A stretch of DNA of 64,000 bases from Chimaeribacter arupi. Its GTDB lineage: Bacteria; Pseudomonadota; Gammaproteobacteria; Enterobacterales; Enterobacteriaceae. The translations under genes and the position numbers were made by a program. Each line of letters opens with the position of its first letter. Within the stretch, counting starts at the first letter, position 1. Below are positions 1 to 7,575 of the stretch, piece by piece. The notes below the pieces were generated by a model. That model had not been told where the DNA came from and searched no databases. It was given only the letters and a program-made list of their open reading frames with translations. Location: positions 62,001-126,000 of the forward strand of contig NZ_PJZI01000010.1 in the NCBI RefSeq assembly GCF_002858805.1, written 5' to 3'.

Positions 1-483
1 ATCGCCAACCTGTTCAAGCTCTACCCGTGGGAGTTTATGTTCCGCGAGATGTTTTCGACCAAGCTGGAAGATGCGGGCGTGCGCTGGCTGGAACCGGCCT
101 GGAAAAGCATCCTCTCGAACAAAGCGCTGCTGCCGATGTTGTGGGAGATGTTCCCCAACCACCCGAACCTGCTGCCCGCCTACTTTGCGGATGAGGATCA
201 CCCGCCGCTGGAATACTATGTGGTCAAGCCGCTGTTCTCCCGCGAGGGGGCCAACATCAGCATCTTCAAACAGGGGCAGCAACTCGCCCATGTGGACGGC
301 CCCTACGGCGAAGAGGGCATGGTGGTGCAGCAATTCCACCCGCTGCCGAAATTCGGCGACAGCTATGTGGTGGTCGGCAGCTGGCTGGTGGACGATCAAC
401 CCTGCGGCATGGGGCTGCGTGAGGATCGTGAGCTGATCACCCAGGATCTCTCCCGCTTCTACCCGCACACCATTATTGGCTGA
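1..483 (+). CDS. ygiC: Glutathionylspermidine synthase-like ATP-grasp protein YgiC (3' part)
   Basis: The reading frame is open from base 1, so the 5' end lies outside the window; about 160 C-terminal residues are visible. The segment ([15 protein letters not shown] near the start, [20 protein letters not shown] after it) matches the C-terminal ATP-grasp region of the glutathionylspermidine synthase-like family. These proteins form an amide bond between a peptide and an amine at the cost of ATP; the exact substrate of YgiC is not established. In E. coli ygiC precedes ygiD, which here lies 7 kb away behind an inserted sugar locus. A strong terminator follows at once. Confidence 0.88.
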   Translation: MANLFKLYPWEFMFREMFSTKLEDAGVRWLEPAWKSILSNKALLPMLWEMFPNHPNLLPAYFADEDHPPLEYYVVKPLFSREGANISIFKQGQQLAHVDGPYGEEGMVVQQFHPLPKFGDSYVVVGSWLVDDQPCGMGLREDRELITQDLSRFYPHTIIG

Positions 484-500
484 CCGCCCCCGCCTGTGAC

Positions 501-525
501 AGCGCGCCCTTTGGCGCGCTTTTTT
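501..525 (+). terminator. Rho-independent terminator of ygiC
   Basis: A perfect 8-bp GC stem (AGCGCGCC / GGCGCGCT) with a CTTT loop is followed by a run of T, 18 bp after the ygiC stop codon. Confidence 0.9.
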
Positions 526-542
526 ATGCCCGCTGTCACGGC

Positions 543-554
543 GGTTAACCGGTT
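543..554 (+). promoter_or_regulatory. Possible LacI-type operator before the cupin isomerase genes
   Basis: GGTTAACCGGTT lies 49 bp before the start codon at 604. It resembles the GGTTAATCG half-sites between the PTS operon and the LacI gene at 6334-6561, so both transcripts could share one repressor. This is inference from motif similarity only. Confidence 0.35.
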
Positions 555-603
555 CATCCCGTATGCTGGCCGCGTCTGTTCTCCTCGGGCGGAGCAACCA
601 GAT

Positions 604-1164
604 ATGAAGCTGAAAACACGGCTGCCGCGCCAGCTTGACCTGGCGTCCGGGCAGTTTATTGCCGCCGATCTCCACGAGCACACCACCACCGCCGGAATGC
701 TGGCCGGGCTGTTTGAAGACCAAACCGCCTGGGCCGCCCTACCGGCAGACACGCCGATCTATACGGTGGCGATCCTGCCTGCGCCGCAACAGGAGGGCGA
801 ACTGCTGGCCGGGGTCACCCACCTGCACCCCGGCCGGATTGGCCGGGAGTTCTACATGACCCGCGGCCATCTCCACCAGCGCCGCGAACAGGCGGAATAT
901 TATGTTGGCCTGCGCGGCCACGGCCTGCTGCTGCTCCGGCAGGCCGGCGAGGGCGTGCTGGAGCACGTGTTCCCCGGCAGCGTGCACCACATCCCGCCGT
1001 TTACCGCCCACCGGCTGATCAACACCGGCAGCGGCACGCTCTCTGCGCTGGCGGTGTGGTCAGCCGTCGCCGGGCACGATTATCAGGCGTTGCAGCCGCA
1101 GGGGTTTGGGGTGCGGGTCATGGCGGACGGCGACGGCTGGCGGGCGGAGGTGCAAGATGCCTGA
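604..1164 (+). CDS. Cupin-type (archaeal-like) glucose-6-phosphate isomerase, copy 1
   Basis: A 186-residue protein of the cupin phosphoglucose isomerase family, which interconverts glucose-6-phosphate and fructose-6-phosphate using a bound metal and is unrelated to the usual bacterial Pgi. The signature is visible near residues 75-105: THLHPGRIGREFYMTRGHLH, then an EYY segment, supplying the metal-binding His and Glu. The start at 604 was chosen because homology begins there; an upstream in-frame ATG at 496 would run through the ygiC terminator. The gene overlaps the next, related gene by 8 bp, so the two are translated together. In this locus the true substrate may be another phosphosugar. 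Confidence 0.8.
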   Translation: MKLKTRLPRQLDLASGQFIAADLHEHTTTAGMLAGLFEDQTAWAALPADTPIYTVAILPAPQQEGELLAGVTHLHPGRIGREFYMTRGHLHQRREQAEYYVGLRGHGLLLLRQAGEGVLEHVFPGSVHHIPPFTAHRLINTGSGTLSALAVWSAVAGHDYQALQPQGFGVRVMADGDGWRAEVQDA

Positions 1165-1945
1165 CGCCCTCTCGATGGCCCATTACGGGCTGGATGTGCG
1201 CGTCTCCCATGCGCCGCTGGGTTTTGGCTATGGCGGTGATGTGATTGGCCCGCTGCCGGAGATCCGCACTTTAGACCAGATCCGCCCCTCCCTGCGGGAC
1301 CCGCACTGTGACGGGCCGGAACAAGTCTACGCGATCGCGATGGATGTCGCCCGGCAGCCGCATCTGGCCGAGTTGCAGAAACGGATGTTGCTGTTCGGCA
1401 TTGTCACTTATGCCGGGGGCCGCCTGGGGGATGAGCCGGTGCGCAGCCAGGGGCATATCCACCGCATCAGCGCGCACAGCGGCTGGTCACCGCCGGAGCT
1501 GTATGAAGTGTGGCAGGGCCGGGCGATTATCTATATGCAGGAGCGGGTAATGCACGATCCCGGCCGCTGTTTTGCGGTCTGCGCCGGGCCGGGCGAACAG
1601 GTGCTGGTGCCGCCGGGCTGGGCGCACGCCACCCTGTCAGCTGACCCGGAGACGCCGCTGACCTTTGCCGCCTGGTGTGACCGGGAGTATGGGTTTGAGT
1701 ATCAGGCAGTGCGGGCGCATCAGGGGCTGGCGTGGTACCCGCTGTTGCAGGGCAACCATATTGTCTGGCAGCAGAACCCGCGCTACCGGCCCGGCCGTTT
1801 GCAGGTAGTGACGCCGCGCCGCTATAGCGAGTTTGGCCTGACAGGGCAGCCGATTTACCGGCAGTTTGCGCAGTCGCCTTCACGCCTGCAATTTATCTCA
1901 CAACCGGCGCGCATGGCGGAAAAGTGGGTGCATTTCGAGCCGTAA
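1157..1945 (+). CDS. Cupin-type glucose-6-phosphate isomerase family protein, copy 2
   Basis: A 262-residue protein of the same cupin isomerase family as its upstream neighbour but longer and clearly diverged. The cupin core shows a GHIHRI segment, then PELYEVWQGRAIIYMQ and VLVPPGWAHATL, consistent with the metal-binding His/Glu set. ATG 1157 is preceded by GGAGG and overlaps the stop of copy 1, indicating translational coupling. An earlier ATG at 1106 would overlap copy 1 much more. The pair may form a heteromeric enzyme or act on two sugar phosphates delivered by the convergent PTS. The product class is well supported; the substrate is unknown. Confidence 0.75.
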   Translation: MPDALSMAHYGLDVRVSHAPLGFGYGGDVIGPLPEIRTLDQIRPSLRDPHCDGPEQVYAIAMDVARQPHLAELQKRMLLFGIVTYAGGRLGDEPVRSQGHIHRISAHSGWSPPELYEVWQGRAIIYMQERVMHDPGRCFAVCAGPGEQVLVPPGWAHATLSADPETPLTFAAWCDREYGFEYQAVRAHQGLAWYPLLQGNHIVWQQNPRYRPGRLQVVTPRRYSEFGLTGQPIYRQFAQSPSRLQFISQPARMAEKWVHFEP

Positions 1946-1949
1946 ACTG

Positions 1950-1975
1950 AACAGCCCGGCATTGCCGGGCTGTTA
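1950..1975. terminator. Terminator hairpin between convergent cupin and EIID genes
   Basis: A perfect 11-bp inverted repeat (AACAGCCCGGC / GCCGGGCTGTT, 3-base loop) lies between the two convergent stop codons. The T-run is weak, so it probably serves both directions as a modest terminator. Confidence 0.7.
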
Positions 1976-1996
1976 TTCTCTCTCTTTCACAAATGC

Positions 1997-2818
1997 CTAG
2001 CCAAACAGCCCAGCCGTGACGCCCGCCGCCGCCAGCGCCAGCAGCCCCAGCATCGCCTTCACCGGTGACAGGCCGCGTTTGCTCATCAGATACCAGGTGA
2101 CCAGCACCACCAGCAACGGCAGCAGTTGCGGGAAGATGCCGTCCAGCATCTGTTGCAGGTGAATGCTCACGCCCTCTTTGGTTGACAGCGCAAGCCCGGT
2201 GGAGAGTTTCACGTAGCTGGCGGCCACCCCGCCCATCACAAACACCCCGAGCAGTGACAGCGCTTCCCGCAGGCGCGCCGACCGGCTGCTGACCAGCATC
2301 TCCACTGACCCGGTGCCGAGCCGGTAGCCTTTCATAAACAGCCACCAGGAACCGGGGATGACGATCCCGGCGTAAGCGATGATATAGAACAGCGGCCCGA
2401 GCACGCTGCCGCCCGCGGCCAGCGCCATGCCGATGCTGAGCAGGATCGGGATCAGCATACCCGGCAGCATGGAATCCCCGATGCCCGCCAGCGGCCCCAT
2501 CAGCCCGACTTTCAGGGTGTTGATGGTGTCGCCGTCCACCGGCTCGCCGTTGGCGCGCTTCTCCTCCAGCCCGACCGCCATGCCGTTGACGATCGCCCCG
2601 AGTTGCGGCTCGGTGTTGTAGAACGAGGCATGGCGGCGGATCGCCTCAATGCGTTGCGGCCCGGCCGGGTAGAGCTTACGCAGGGCAGGCAGCATCCCGA
2701 GGCAGAAGCCGTAAGACTGGAGCCGCTCAAAGCTCATCGACGAGAGGTTGTACATCATCCAGGCGCGCCAGCAGCGGCGCAGATCCTGTTTTGTCAGGGT
2801 AACGGGGGTCGTCTCCAT
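1997..2818 (-). CDS. PTS mannose/fructose/sorbose-family transporter subunit EIID
   Basis: A 273-residue membrane protein and last gene of the PTS operon. EIID and EIIC together form the sugar channel in the inner membrane. Family hallmarks are visible: an N-terminal Leu/Arg-rich helix, FCLGMLPALRKLYP, the segment GLMGPLAGIGDSMLPGMLIP, and several hydrophobic helices near the C-terminus. Its ATG overlaps the EIIC stop by one base (TGATG) and is preceded by AGGAGG, showing tight coupling. The sugar specificity cannot be read from the sequence. Confidence 0.93.
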   Translation of the reverse strand: METTPVTLTKQDLRRCWRAWMMYNLSSMSFERLQSYGFCLGMLPALRKLYPAGPQRIEAIRRHASFYNTEPQLGAIVNGMAVGLEEKRANGEPVDGDTINTLKVGLMGPLAGIGDSMLPGMLIPILLSIGMALAAGGSVLGPLFYIIAYAGIVIPGSWWLFMKGYRLGTGSVEMLVSSRSARLREALSLLGVFVMGGVAASYVKLSTGLALSTKEGVSIHLQQMLDGIFPQLLPLLVVLVTWYLMSKRGLSPVKAMLGLLALAAAGVTAGLFG

Positions 2819-3603
2819 CAGAACTCCTCCTCATCCGCGGCCGCGACAGCAGCCGGTTCCGGTTTGTAGCTGTAGTGGATCAGGGCCAGCAGCGCGCCGA
2901 CGATCACCAGCGCCACCATGTTCAGCTTCAGGAACACGATGCAGATGAACCCGACCAGAAAGTAGGTAACCATGCTGGCGTGCCGGATGATCTGCTTTAG
3001 CAGAATGGCAATCCCCACCGCCGGCAGAATGCCGCCCAGCACATTCATGGTGGTCAGCACCACCTCCGGCAGGGCGTCCATCACCCCGTTGATGTAGCGC
3101 GCGCCAAAAAACACCGCGATAAACGAGGGCACAAAACGCAGCAGGAAGTTAGTGGCCTGCGGCCCGATGGCGCTGTTGAGGTAGATGCCGCGCTCATCAC
3201 CCTGCTCTGCCGCCACGTCCGCCCGGTGGTTCCAGTAAGAGTTGAGCACCATCATCGCGTTAAACAGAATGGTGCCGAGAATGCCGATGGTGGCCGCCAG
3301 CGCCACTGCCACTGCCGTGCCCTGGCCGGAGAGGATACCGAGCGCAATCGCGGGCCAGGCGACGAAATTCAGGTCAGCAGGCATTGAGCCGCCCGGCGTC
3401 ACCATCGCGATATAGACCGCCTGCACCGCCACGCCGATCACGATCCCGGTCTGGATATCCCCCAGGATCGCCCCGACCACCATGCCGGACACCAGCGGGC
3501 GGCTGAGGATATACCAGCCGCCGGTCAGCCCCAGCAGCCACGGGCTGCTCAGCGCCCCCAGATAGCAGAACACGCCGATAAGCGTTGCTTCAAACCACAT
3601 CAT
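2818..3603 (-). CDS. PTS mannose/fructose/sorbose-family transporter subunit EIIC
   Basis: A 261-residue polytopic inner-membrane protein of the sorbose/mannose EIIC family, with many hydrophobic helices and glycine-rich re-entrant segments (VSGMVVGAILGDIQTGIVIG; GGSMPADLNF). The C-terminus ends in an acidic tail. Two adjacent ATGs exist (3603 and 3600); GGGGAGG is better spaced for the second. The gene sits between EIIB (13-bp gap) and EIID (1-bp overlap) in a five-gene operon starting at the isomerase gene at 6333. Confidence 0.93.
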   Translation of the reverse strand: MMWFEATLIGVFCYLGALSSPWLLGLTGGWYILSRPLVSGMVVGAILGDIQTGIVIGVAVQAVYIAMVTPGGSMPADLNFVAWPAIALGILSGQGTAVAVALAATIGILGTILFNAMMVLNSYWNHRADVAAEQGDERGIYLNSAIGPQATNFLLRFVPSFIAVFFGARYINGVMDALPEVVLTTMNVLGGILPAVGIAILLKQIIRHASMVTYFLVGFICIVFLKLNMVALVIVGALLALIHYSYKPEPAAVAAADEEEF

Positions 3604-3615
3604 GCCTCCCCGCCG

Positions 3616-4119
3616 TCAGGCTGACGGCTTCATTTTTTTTTGCGCATCCTGCCAGCTGAAACAGCCGGCATCCGGCACCAGCCGGAACTCAATGCTGTAG
3701 CCGCGCGCCGCCAGAAAATCGAAGGCCTCACGCTCCCCGGCCGTCACCGACTGGTTGGGGCCGATGGTGACGGTATCCGCCCGCGCCGACATCGGCCCGA
3801 CGTTGATCCGCTGGTAACGGTTGTGCAGGTCAATGCCCGCCTTCGCCAGGTGTTGCAGCGTCACCGGGGATTTGCCGATCACGAAATAGTGTTTGCTGCT
3901 GGCAATCACTTTCGGCAGCTTCTCAATCGCCTGCGCCACGGTGAACAGCCAGACCGGGATGTCCTGAATCGCCCCTTTCATCACCGACGCCAGCAGGGCA
4001 TCCGCGGCCACCTCATCATCGATCGCCACAATGCCGTCGCACGGCAACTCCTTTGCCCAGCGGGTCACCAGCTGGCCGTGGATCACGCGGTCATCAATAC
4101 GTACAAACGAAAGCGCCAT
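3616..4119 (-). CDS. PTS mannose/fructose/sorbose-family subunit EIIB
   Basis: A 167-residue cytoplasmic phosphotransfer protein. The phosphorylated histidine is in the N-terminal motif RIDDRVIHGQ (His about residue 15), the signature of mannose-family EIIB, which passes phosphate from EIIA to the incoming sugar. The start at 4119 (MALSFVRIDD) is favoured over 4155 because GGAG lies 6 bases upstream and homology begins there. EIIA and EIIB are separate proteins here, as in sorbose- and fructosamine-type systems, not fused as in E. coli ManX. Confidence 0.92.
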   Translation of the reverse strand: MALSFVRIDDRVIHGQLVTRWAKELPCDGIVAIDDEVAADALLASVMKGAIQDIPVWLFTVAQAIEKLPKVIASSKHYFVIGKSPVTLQHLAKAGIDLHNRYQRINVGPMSARADTVTIGPNQSVTAGEREAFDFLAARGYSIEFRLVPDAGCFSWQDAQKKMKPSA

Positions 4120-4129
4120 TCTTTTCTCC

Positions 4130-4558
4130 TCAGAACAGGTCGGGTTGCGGGGCAACGGCCGGGCGGAAGCCGCTGACGGCCTCGCGTGCCTGCGCGATCA
4201 ACCGGCGCGCCACCTGGTGCACATCCGGCTCCTCCAGCAGTTCGGCGCTCATCAGTACCATCGGCAGGTTGACCCCGGCCACCACCGCCACCGGCACCGG
4301 GTGGCCCGGCGTCATCGCAAAGCGGCAGGCCAGGTTGAAGGGTGTACCGCTTTGCAGATCGCACAGCACCAGCACCCCGCTGCTGTGGTACACCGCCTCC
4401 GTCAGCGCGTCGGTGAATACCTGTTGAAAAGCCGTGATGCCGCCATGCTCCTCCAGCGTGACTGCGTGGGTGCGCGGCAACGCGCCCCAGATCATGCGGG
4501 CGCTGGTCAGCAGGGCATCGGCCAGCGGCCCGTGGCCGGCAATAATGACCGTCAGCAT
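4130..4558 (-). CDS. PTS mannose/fructose/sorbose-family subunit EIIA
   Basis: A 142-residue cytoplasmic protein with the active-site motif IIAGHGPLADALL near the N-terminus (phospho-His about residue 9) and SGTPFN further on, as in the EIIA(Man) family. It receives phosphate from HPr and hands it to EIIB. Its ATG overlaps the end of the upstream isomerase gene by 7 bp, with GGAGG before it, so it is translated with that gene. It is the second gene of the operon. Confidence 0.92.
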   Translation of the reverse strand: MLTVIIAGHGPLADALLTSARMIWGALPRTHAVTLEEHGGITAFQQVFTDALTEAVYHSSGVLVLCDLQSGTPFNLACRFAMTPGHPVPVAVVAGVNLPMVLMSAELLEEPDVHQVARRLIAQAREAVSGFRPAVAPQPDLF

Positions 4559-6333
4559 GGGGTTGCCTCCTCACGCACCCAGGCTTTCAGGGTGCCCAGG
4601 CGCTTGCCCAGGCTGCGGCCGCAGGGCCGGATGCGGTAGGCCCCCACGGCGGCGGGGATGATAAAAGTCTCGGCGAAATGCACCACGAACGGGGCGAAGT
4701 GGCCGGACGGGCTTTCCACCACCGCCTCTTCCCCCTCAATCAGGTTCAGGACGTTGACGCGCCCTTCGGTGTGGTGCAGCACCGGCACGCTGAACCAGTG
4801 GCGGCGGGTTTCGATAAACTGGCTCGGGTGCAGGCCGGTGCGCTCCTCCTGCCAGCCCGGCCCGGCGGCCACCGGCTCGACGCGGTTCACCAGCTCCCGC
4901 GTCACCCAGCCGGTGTCGCGCTGCCAGTCAATCACCTCGCGGCCGTGGTGCAGATGCAGCGGACGCGGGCGGCCATCCAGCCCCAGCCGCCCCCAGTCCC
5001 ATAATTTGAAGGTAAAAAGGTAAGGCGTGGCGCTGATCTCCAGCACCACGCTGCCCGCCCCGGCGCAATGCACTGTCCCGGCCGGGATCAGGAAATGGTC
5101 GTGACGGCGCGCCGGCAGGTGGTTGATGAAGCGGCGATCGTCAAAGCCATTCAGCCCCTGCCCGGCCTGAGCCAGCGCAGCAGCCATTTCGTCGGGTTGG
5201 GTACCGGTTTTCACCCCCAGGCAGACGCCGGCGTCCGGCTCTGCTGCCAGGATGTAGTAGCTCTCATCCTGCGTGTAAGCCATGCCGAACTGCTGCCGGA
5301 TATAGGGTGCCGTAGGGTGAACCTGAAGGCTGAGGTTCTGGCCGCCGACGGTGTCCAGCAGGTCAAAACGGATCGGGAATTCCGCGCCGAAGCGCGCATA
5401 CACCGCCTCACCCAGCAATGCCTGCGGGTAGAGCAGCACCAGATCCAGCGCGGGGATCTCGACCCGGACGTCGCCAAAACGCATCAGCAGGCTGTTTTCC
5501 TCGGGCACGCAGTCAAAACACCATGCGTAGTTGGCCGCCGCCGGATCGAGATCAAACTGTTGTTTCATCCATTGCCCGCCCCAGACGCCGGGGTCGAAGA
5601 ACGGCACCACGCGGAACGGCTGGCGGGCCACTTGCCGTAGCCCGGCGTGGAAGGCCGCCCCGCTCACCAGACGCGGCGAACCGGCCTGATGGGTGTCGAG
5701 CAGAAAATCCGCCCGTTGCAATAACGGCACTTTATGGCGGTCCAGCACCCGCCAGTCGACGAAAAAGGCGCGCTTATAGCGGGCGGCCAGATCGGCCGTG
5801 GCGTTGTCAGCCCCCCAGTTGCCCAGCCCGCCGTGGCGAAAGCGCTGCTGGATCTCCCAGCGGGCGAGATCGGCGTAGATCAGCAGATCGCCCTCAGCCA
5901 TCAGCGCCGCGCCGGTGCCGACCACCACCACCAGCCCCCGGCTGACGGCGGCGATCGCCTGTTGCAGGCGTGCGCACTTACCGGGATCGAAGAAGTCGGC
6001 CAGTTCCCGCGTGCAGATCCGCCCGAACACCGGGTCGTCTGTGAGATCGGCGTCGATCAGCGCGTCAATCTCCTCCGGGCTGCGCCGGGCTTCGGCGGCA
6101 TCAAACAGCGCGGCCGGGTGCAGCGGCATCAGTAACTTCGTCAGCAGTTCGCGCTGCGCCACCCCGTGGTAACACTCCACCACCAGCACTGTTTTCTGCT
6201 GCGCCCGCGCGGCCAGCGCCGCCTGAAGTGTTGCCACCACCTGCGGCCAGCCCTGCCGGGCGGCCTGCTCCCGGCCCGCAATCACCACTTCCGGGAATTT
6301 GTCGTACTGCGGGTGCTCATTCCTTTTGTTCAT
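4552..6333 (-). CDS. Long class I mannose-6-phosphate isomerase with N-terminal kinase-like domain
   Basis: A 593-residue protein, about 200 longer than E. coli ManA. Residues about 245-590 form the zinc-dependent class I phosphomannose isomerase (mannose-6-phosphate to fructose-6-phosphate): FDPGVWGGQWM, NLSLQVHP with the metal-binding His, IPAGTVHCAG. Residues about 1-230 resemble a nucleoside-kinase-like P-loop fold, but the place where a Walker A GxxxxGK would sit reads VVECYHGVAQRELL, so ATP binding is doubtful. Long isomerases of this type are found next to PTS operons. It is the first gene of the operon and diverges from the LacI regulator, which suggests the imported sugar phosphate is converted to fructose-6-phosphate. 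Confidence 0.82.
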   Translation of the reverse strand: MNKRNEHPQYDKFPEVVIAGREQAARQGWPQVVATLQAALAARAQQKTVLVVECYHGVAQRELLTKLLMPLHPAALFDAAEARRSPEEIDALIDADLTDDPVFGRICTRELADFFDPGKCARLQQAIAAVSRGLVVVVGTGAALMAEGDLLIYADLARWEIQQRFRHGGLGNWGADNATADLAARYKRAFFVDWRVLDRHKVPLLQRADFLLDTHQAGSPRLVSGAAFHAGLRQVARQPFRVVPFFDPGVWGGQWMKQQFDLDPAAANYAWCFDCVPEENSLLMRFGDVRVEIPALDLVLLYPQALLGEAVYARFGAEFPIRFDLLDTVGGQNLSLQVHPTAPYIRQQFGMAYTQDESYYILAAEPDAGVCLGVKTGTQPDEMAAALAQAGQGLNGFDDRRFINHLPARRHDHFLIPAGTVHCAGAGSVVLEISATPYLFTFKLWDWGRLGLDGRPRPLHLHHGREVIDWQRDTGWVTRELVNRVEPVAAGPGWQEERTGLHPSQFIETRRHWFSVPVLHHTEGRVNVLNLIEGEEAVVESPSGHFAPFVVHFAETFIIPAAVGAYRIRPCGRSLGKRLGTLKAWVREEATPC

Positions 6334-6362
6334 CTCTGCGCCTCCTGCCGTGAAAGCGTAAA

Positions 6363-6378
6363 GATTAATCGATTAACC
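6363..6378. promoter_or_regulatory. Putative LacI-family operator O1
   Basis: GATTAATCGATTAACC is a near-perfect palindrome with the central CG typical of LacI-family sites, 30 bp upstream of the isomerase/PTS operon start. The core TTAATCGATTAA is a perfect palindrome. Confidence 0.6.
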
Positions 6379-6394
6379 TTAAGTTAAGTAGGGC

Positions 6395-6410
6395 GATTAA
6401 CGGGATTAAC
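6395..6410. promoter_or_regulatory. Directly repeated GATTAAC half-sites
   Basis: GATTAACGGGATTAAC holds two direct copies of the half-site found in O1, at 9-bp spacing, in the divergent promoter region. It may be an auxiliary regulator contact. Confidence 0.4.
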
Positions 6411-6494
6411 CTCTAGAAAGCCGCATTTAGCGGCAAAAGAGGCCGGGATTTATGACAGGCCTCACAGGATAATTTACGCTGCCCCGCGGAAACA

Positions 6495-6510
6495 GGTTAA
6501 TCGTTATACC
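6495..6510. promoter_or_regulatory. Putative LacI-family operator O2
   Basis: GGTTAATCGTTATACC is an imperfect palindrome centred on CG. Its left half equals the reverse complement of the right half of O1. It lies 52 bp upstream of the LacI-type gene and suggests autoregulation, or looping with O1 132 bp away. Confidence 0.5.
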
Positions 6511-6561
6511 TTGAGGATTCACAGGGATAACGGTGCGCACAGCGCGTGACAGGAGCAAGAT

Positions 6562-7572
6562 ATGACCAGCATTACCCTGGCCGACGTGGCGGCCCATGCC
6601 GGCGTCTCAACAGCAACCGTCTCTATGGTGCTGCGTAATCGTGGCCGGATTTCTGCCGCCACCCGCCGGCGGGTACTGGAGGCGATCGATACATTGGGCT
6701 ATGTCTATAACCAGACCGCCGCCAACCTGCGCAACCGCCGCAGTAACCAGATTGGGTTGCTGCTGCATGACATCACCAACCCGTTTTATGCGGAGATGAC
6801 CGCCGGGCTGAGCCAGGAGATGGCGCGCCACGACCTGATGCTGTTTCTGGCCAACAGCGAGGAGTCGGTGGAGCGCCAGCAGAAGTTTGTGGATTCCCTG
6901 TTACAAAACAGCGCCGGCGGCATGGTGCTGTGCGCCGCCCGCCAGACACCGCCGCTGTTTTTTGAGGCACTGAAACGGCGCAAGATCCCGGCGATTATGG
7001 TGGTACGCCCGGTCAATGACGCGCATTTCGATTTTGTCGGTACTGACAACTTCCTCGGTACCCAGCTTGCTACCCGCCACCTGATCGCGATGGGCCACCG
7101 GAATATTGCCTTTATTGGCGGCTCGGCCACCTCGTCAACCCGCGCACAGCGGCTGGGCGGCTATACCAGCACCCTGGTGGAGAATGGCCTGCCTATCCGT
7201 CAGGAATGGATCCTGTGCAGTGACGCCAGCCAGAGCGCAGGCTGCCAGGCTGCGGAACCGCTTTTCCGGGCATATCCGGCGATCACGGCGGCACTCTGTT
7301 ATCAGGATGTGGTGGCATTGGGGGTGATGCAGGCGTTGCGGGCGCTGAACTGGCAGATTGGCCGTGATGTCGCGCTGATTGGCTTTGATGACATCACGGA
7401 GGCGGCGTTGGTGCAGCCGGGGCTGACCACCATTTCGGTGGCAGCGCGGGAGATTGGCCGCACCGCCGGTGAACTGCTGTTTCGCCGGATGCAGGGCAAT
7501 GATGAGCCGCCGAAGCGCATCATCCTGCCGCCGACGCTGGTGATCCGCGGCTCCTGTGGTTTCAGCGGCTGA
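6562..7572 (+). CDS. LacI-family transcriptional regulator of the PTS locus
   Basis: A 336-residue repressor. Residues 4-58 are the LacI helix-turn-helix and hinge (TLADVAAHAGVSTATVSMVL, then the NQTAANLR hinge). Residues about 62-330 form the periplasmic-binding-protein-like sensor (IGLLLHDITNPFYAEM; ALIGFDDI). It resembles MalI-type regulators overall. It is divergent from the isomerase/PTS operon and shares a 228-bp intergenic region with repeated GATTAAC motifs, so it probably represses that operon, with the phosphosugar or sugar as effector. RBS AGGAG lies 8 bases before the ATG. Confidence 0.88.
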   Translation: MTSITLADVAAHAGVSTATVSMVLRNRGRISAATRRRVLEAIDTLGYVYNQTAANLRNRRSNQIGLLLHDITNPFYAEMTAGLSQEMARHDLMLFLANSEESVERQQKFVDSLLQNSAGGMVLCAARQTPPLFFEALKRRKIPAIMVVRPVNDAHFDFVGTDNFLGTQLATRHLIAMGHRNIAFIGGSATSSTRAQRLGGYTSTLVENGLPIRQEWILCSDASQSAGCQAAEPLFRAYPAITAALCYQDVVALGVMQALRALNWQIGRDVALIGFDDITEAALVQPGLTTISVAAREIGRTAGELLFRRMQGNDEPPKRIILPPTLVIRGSCGFSG

Positions 7573-7575
7573 GCC

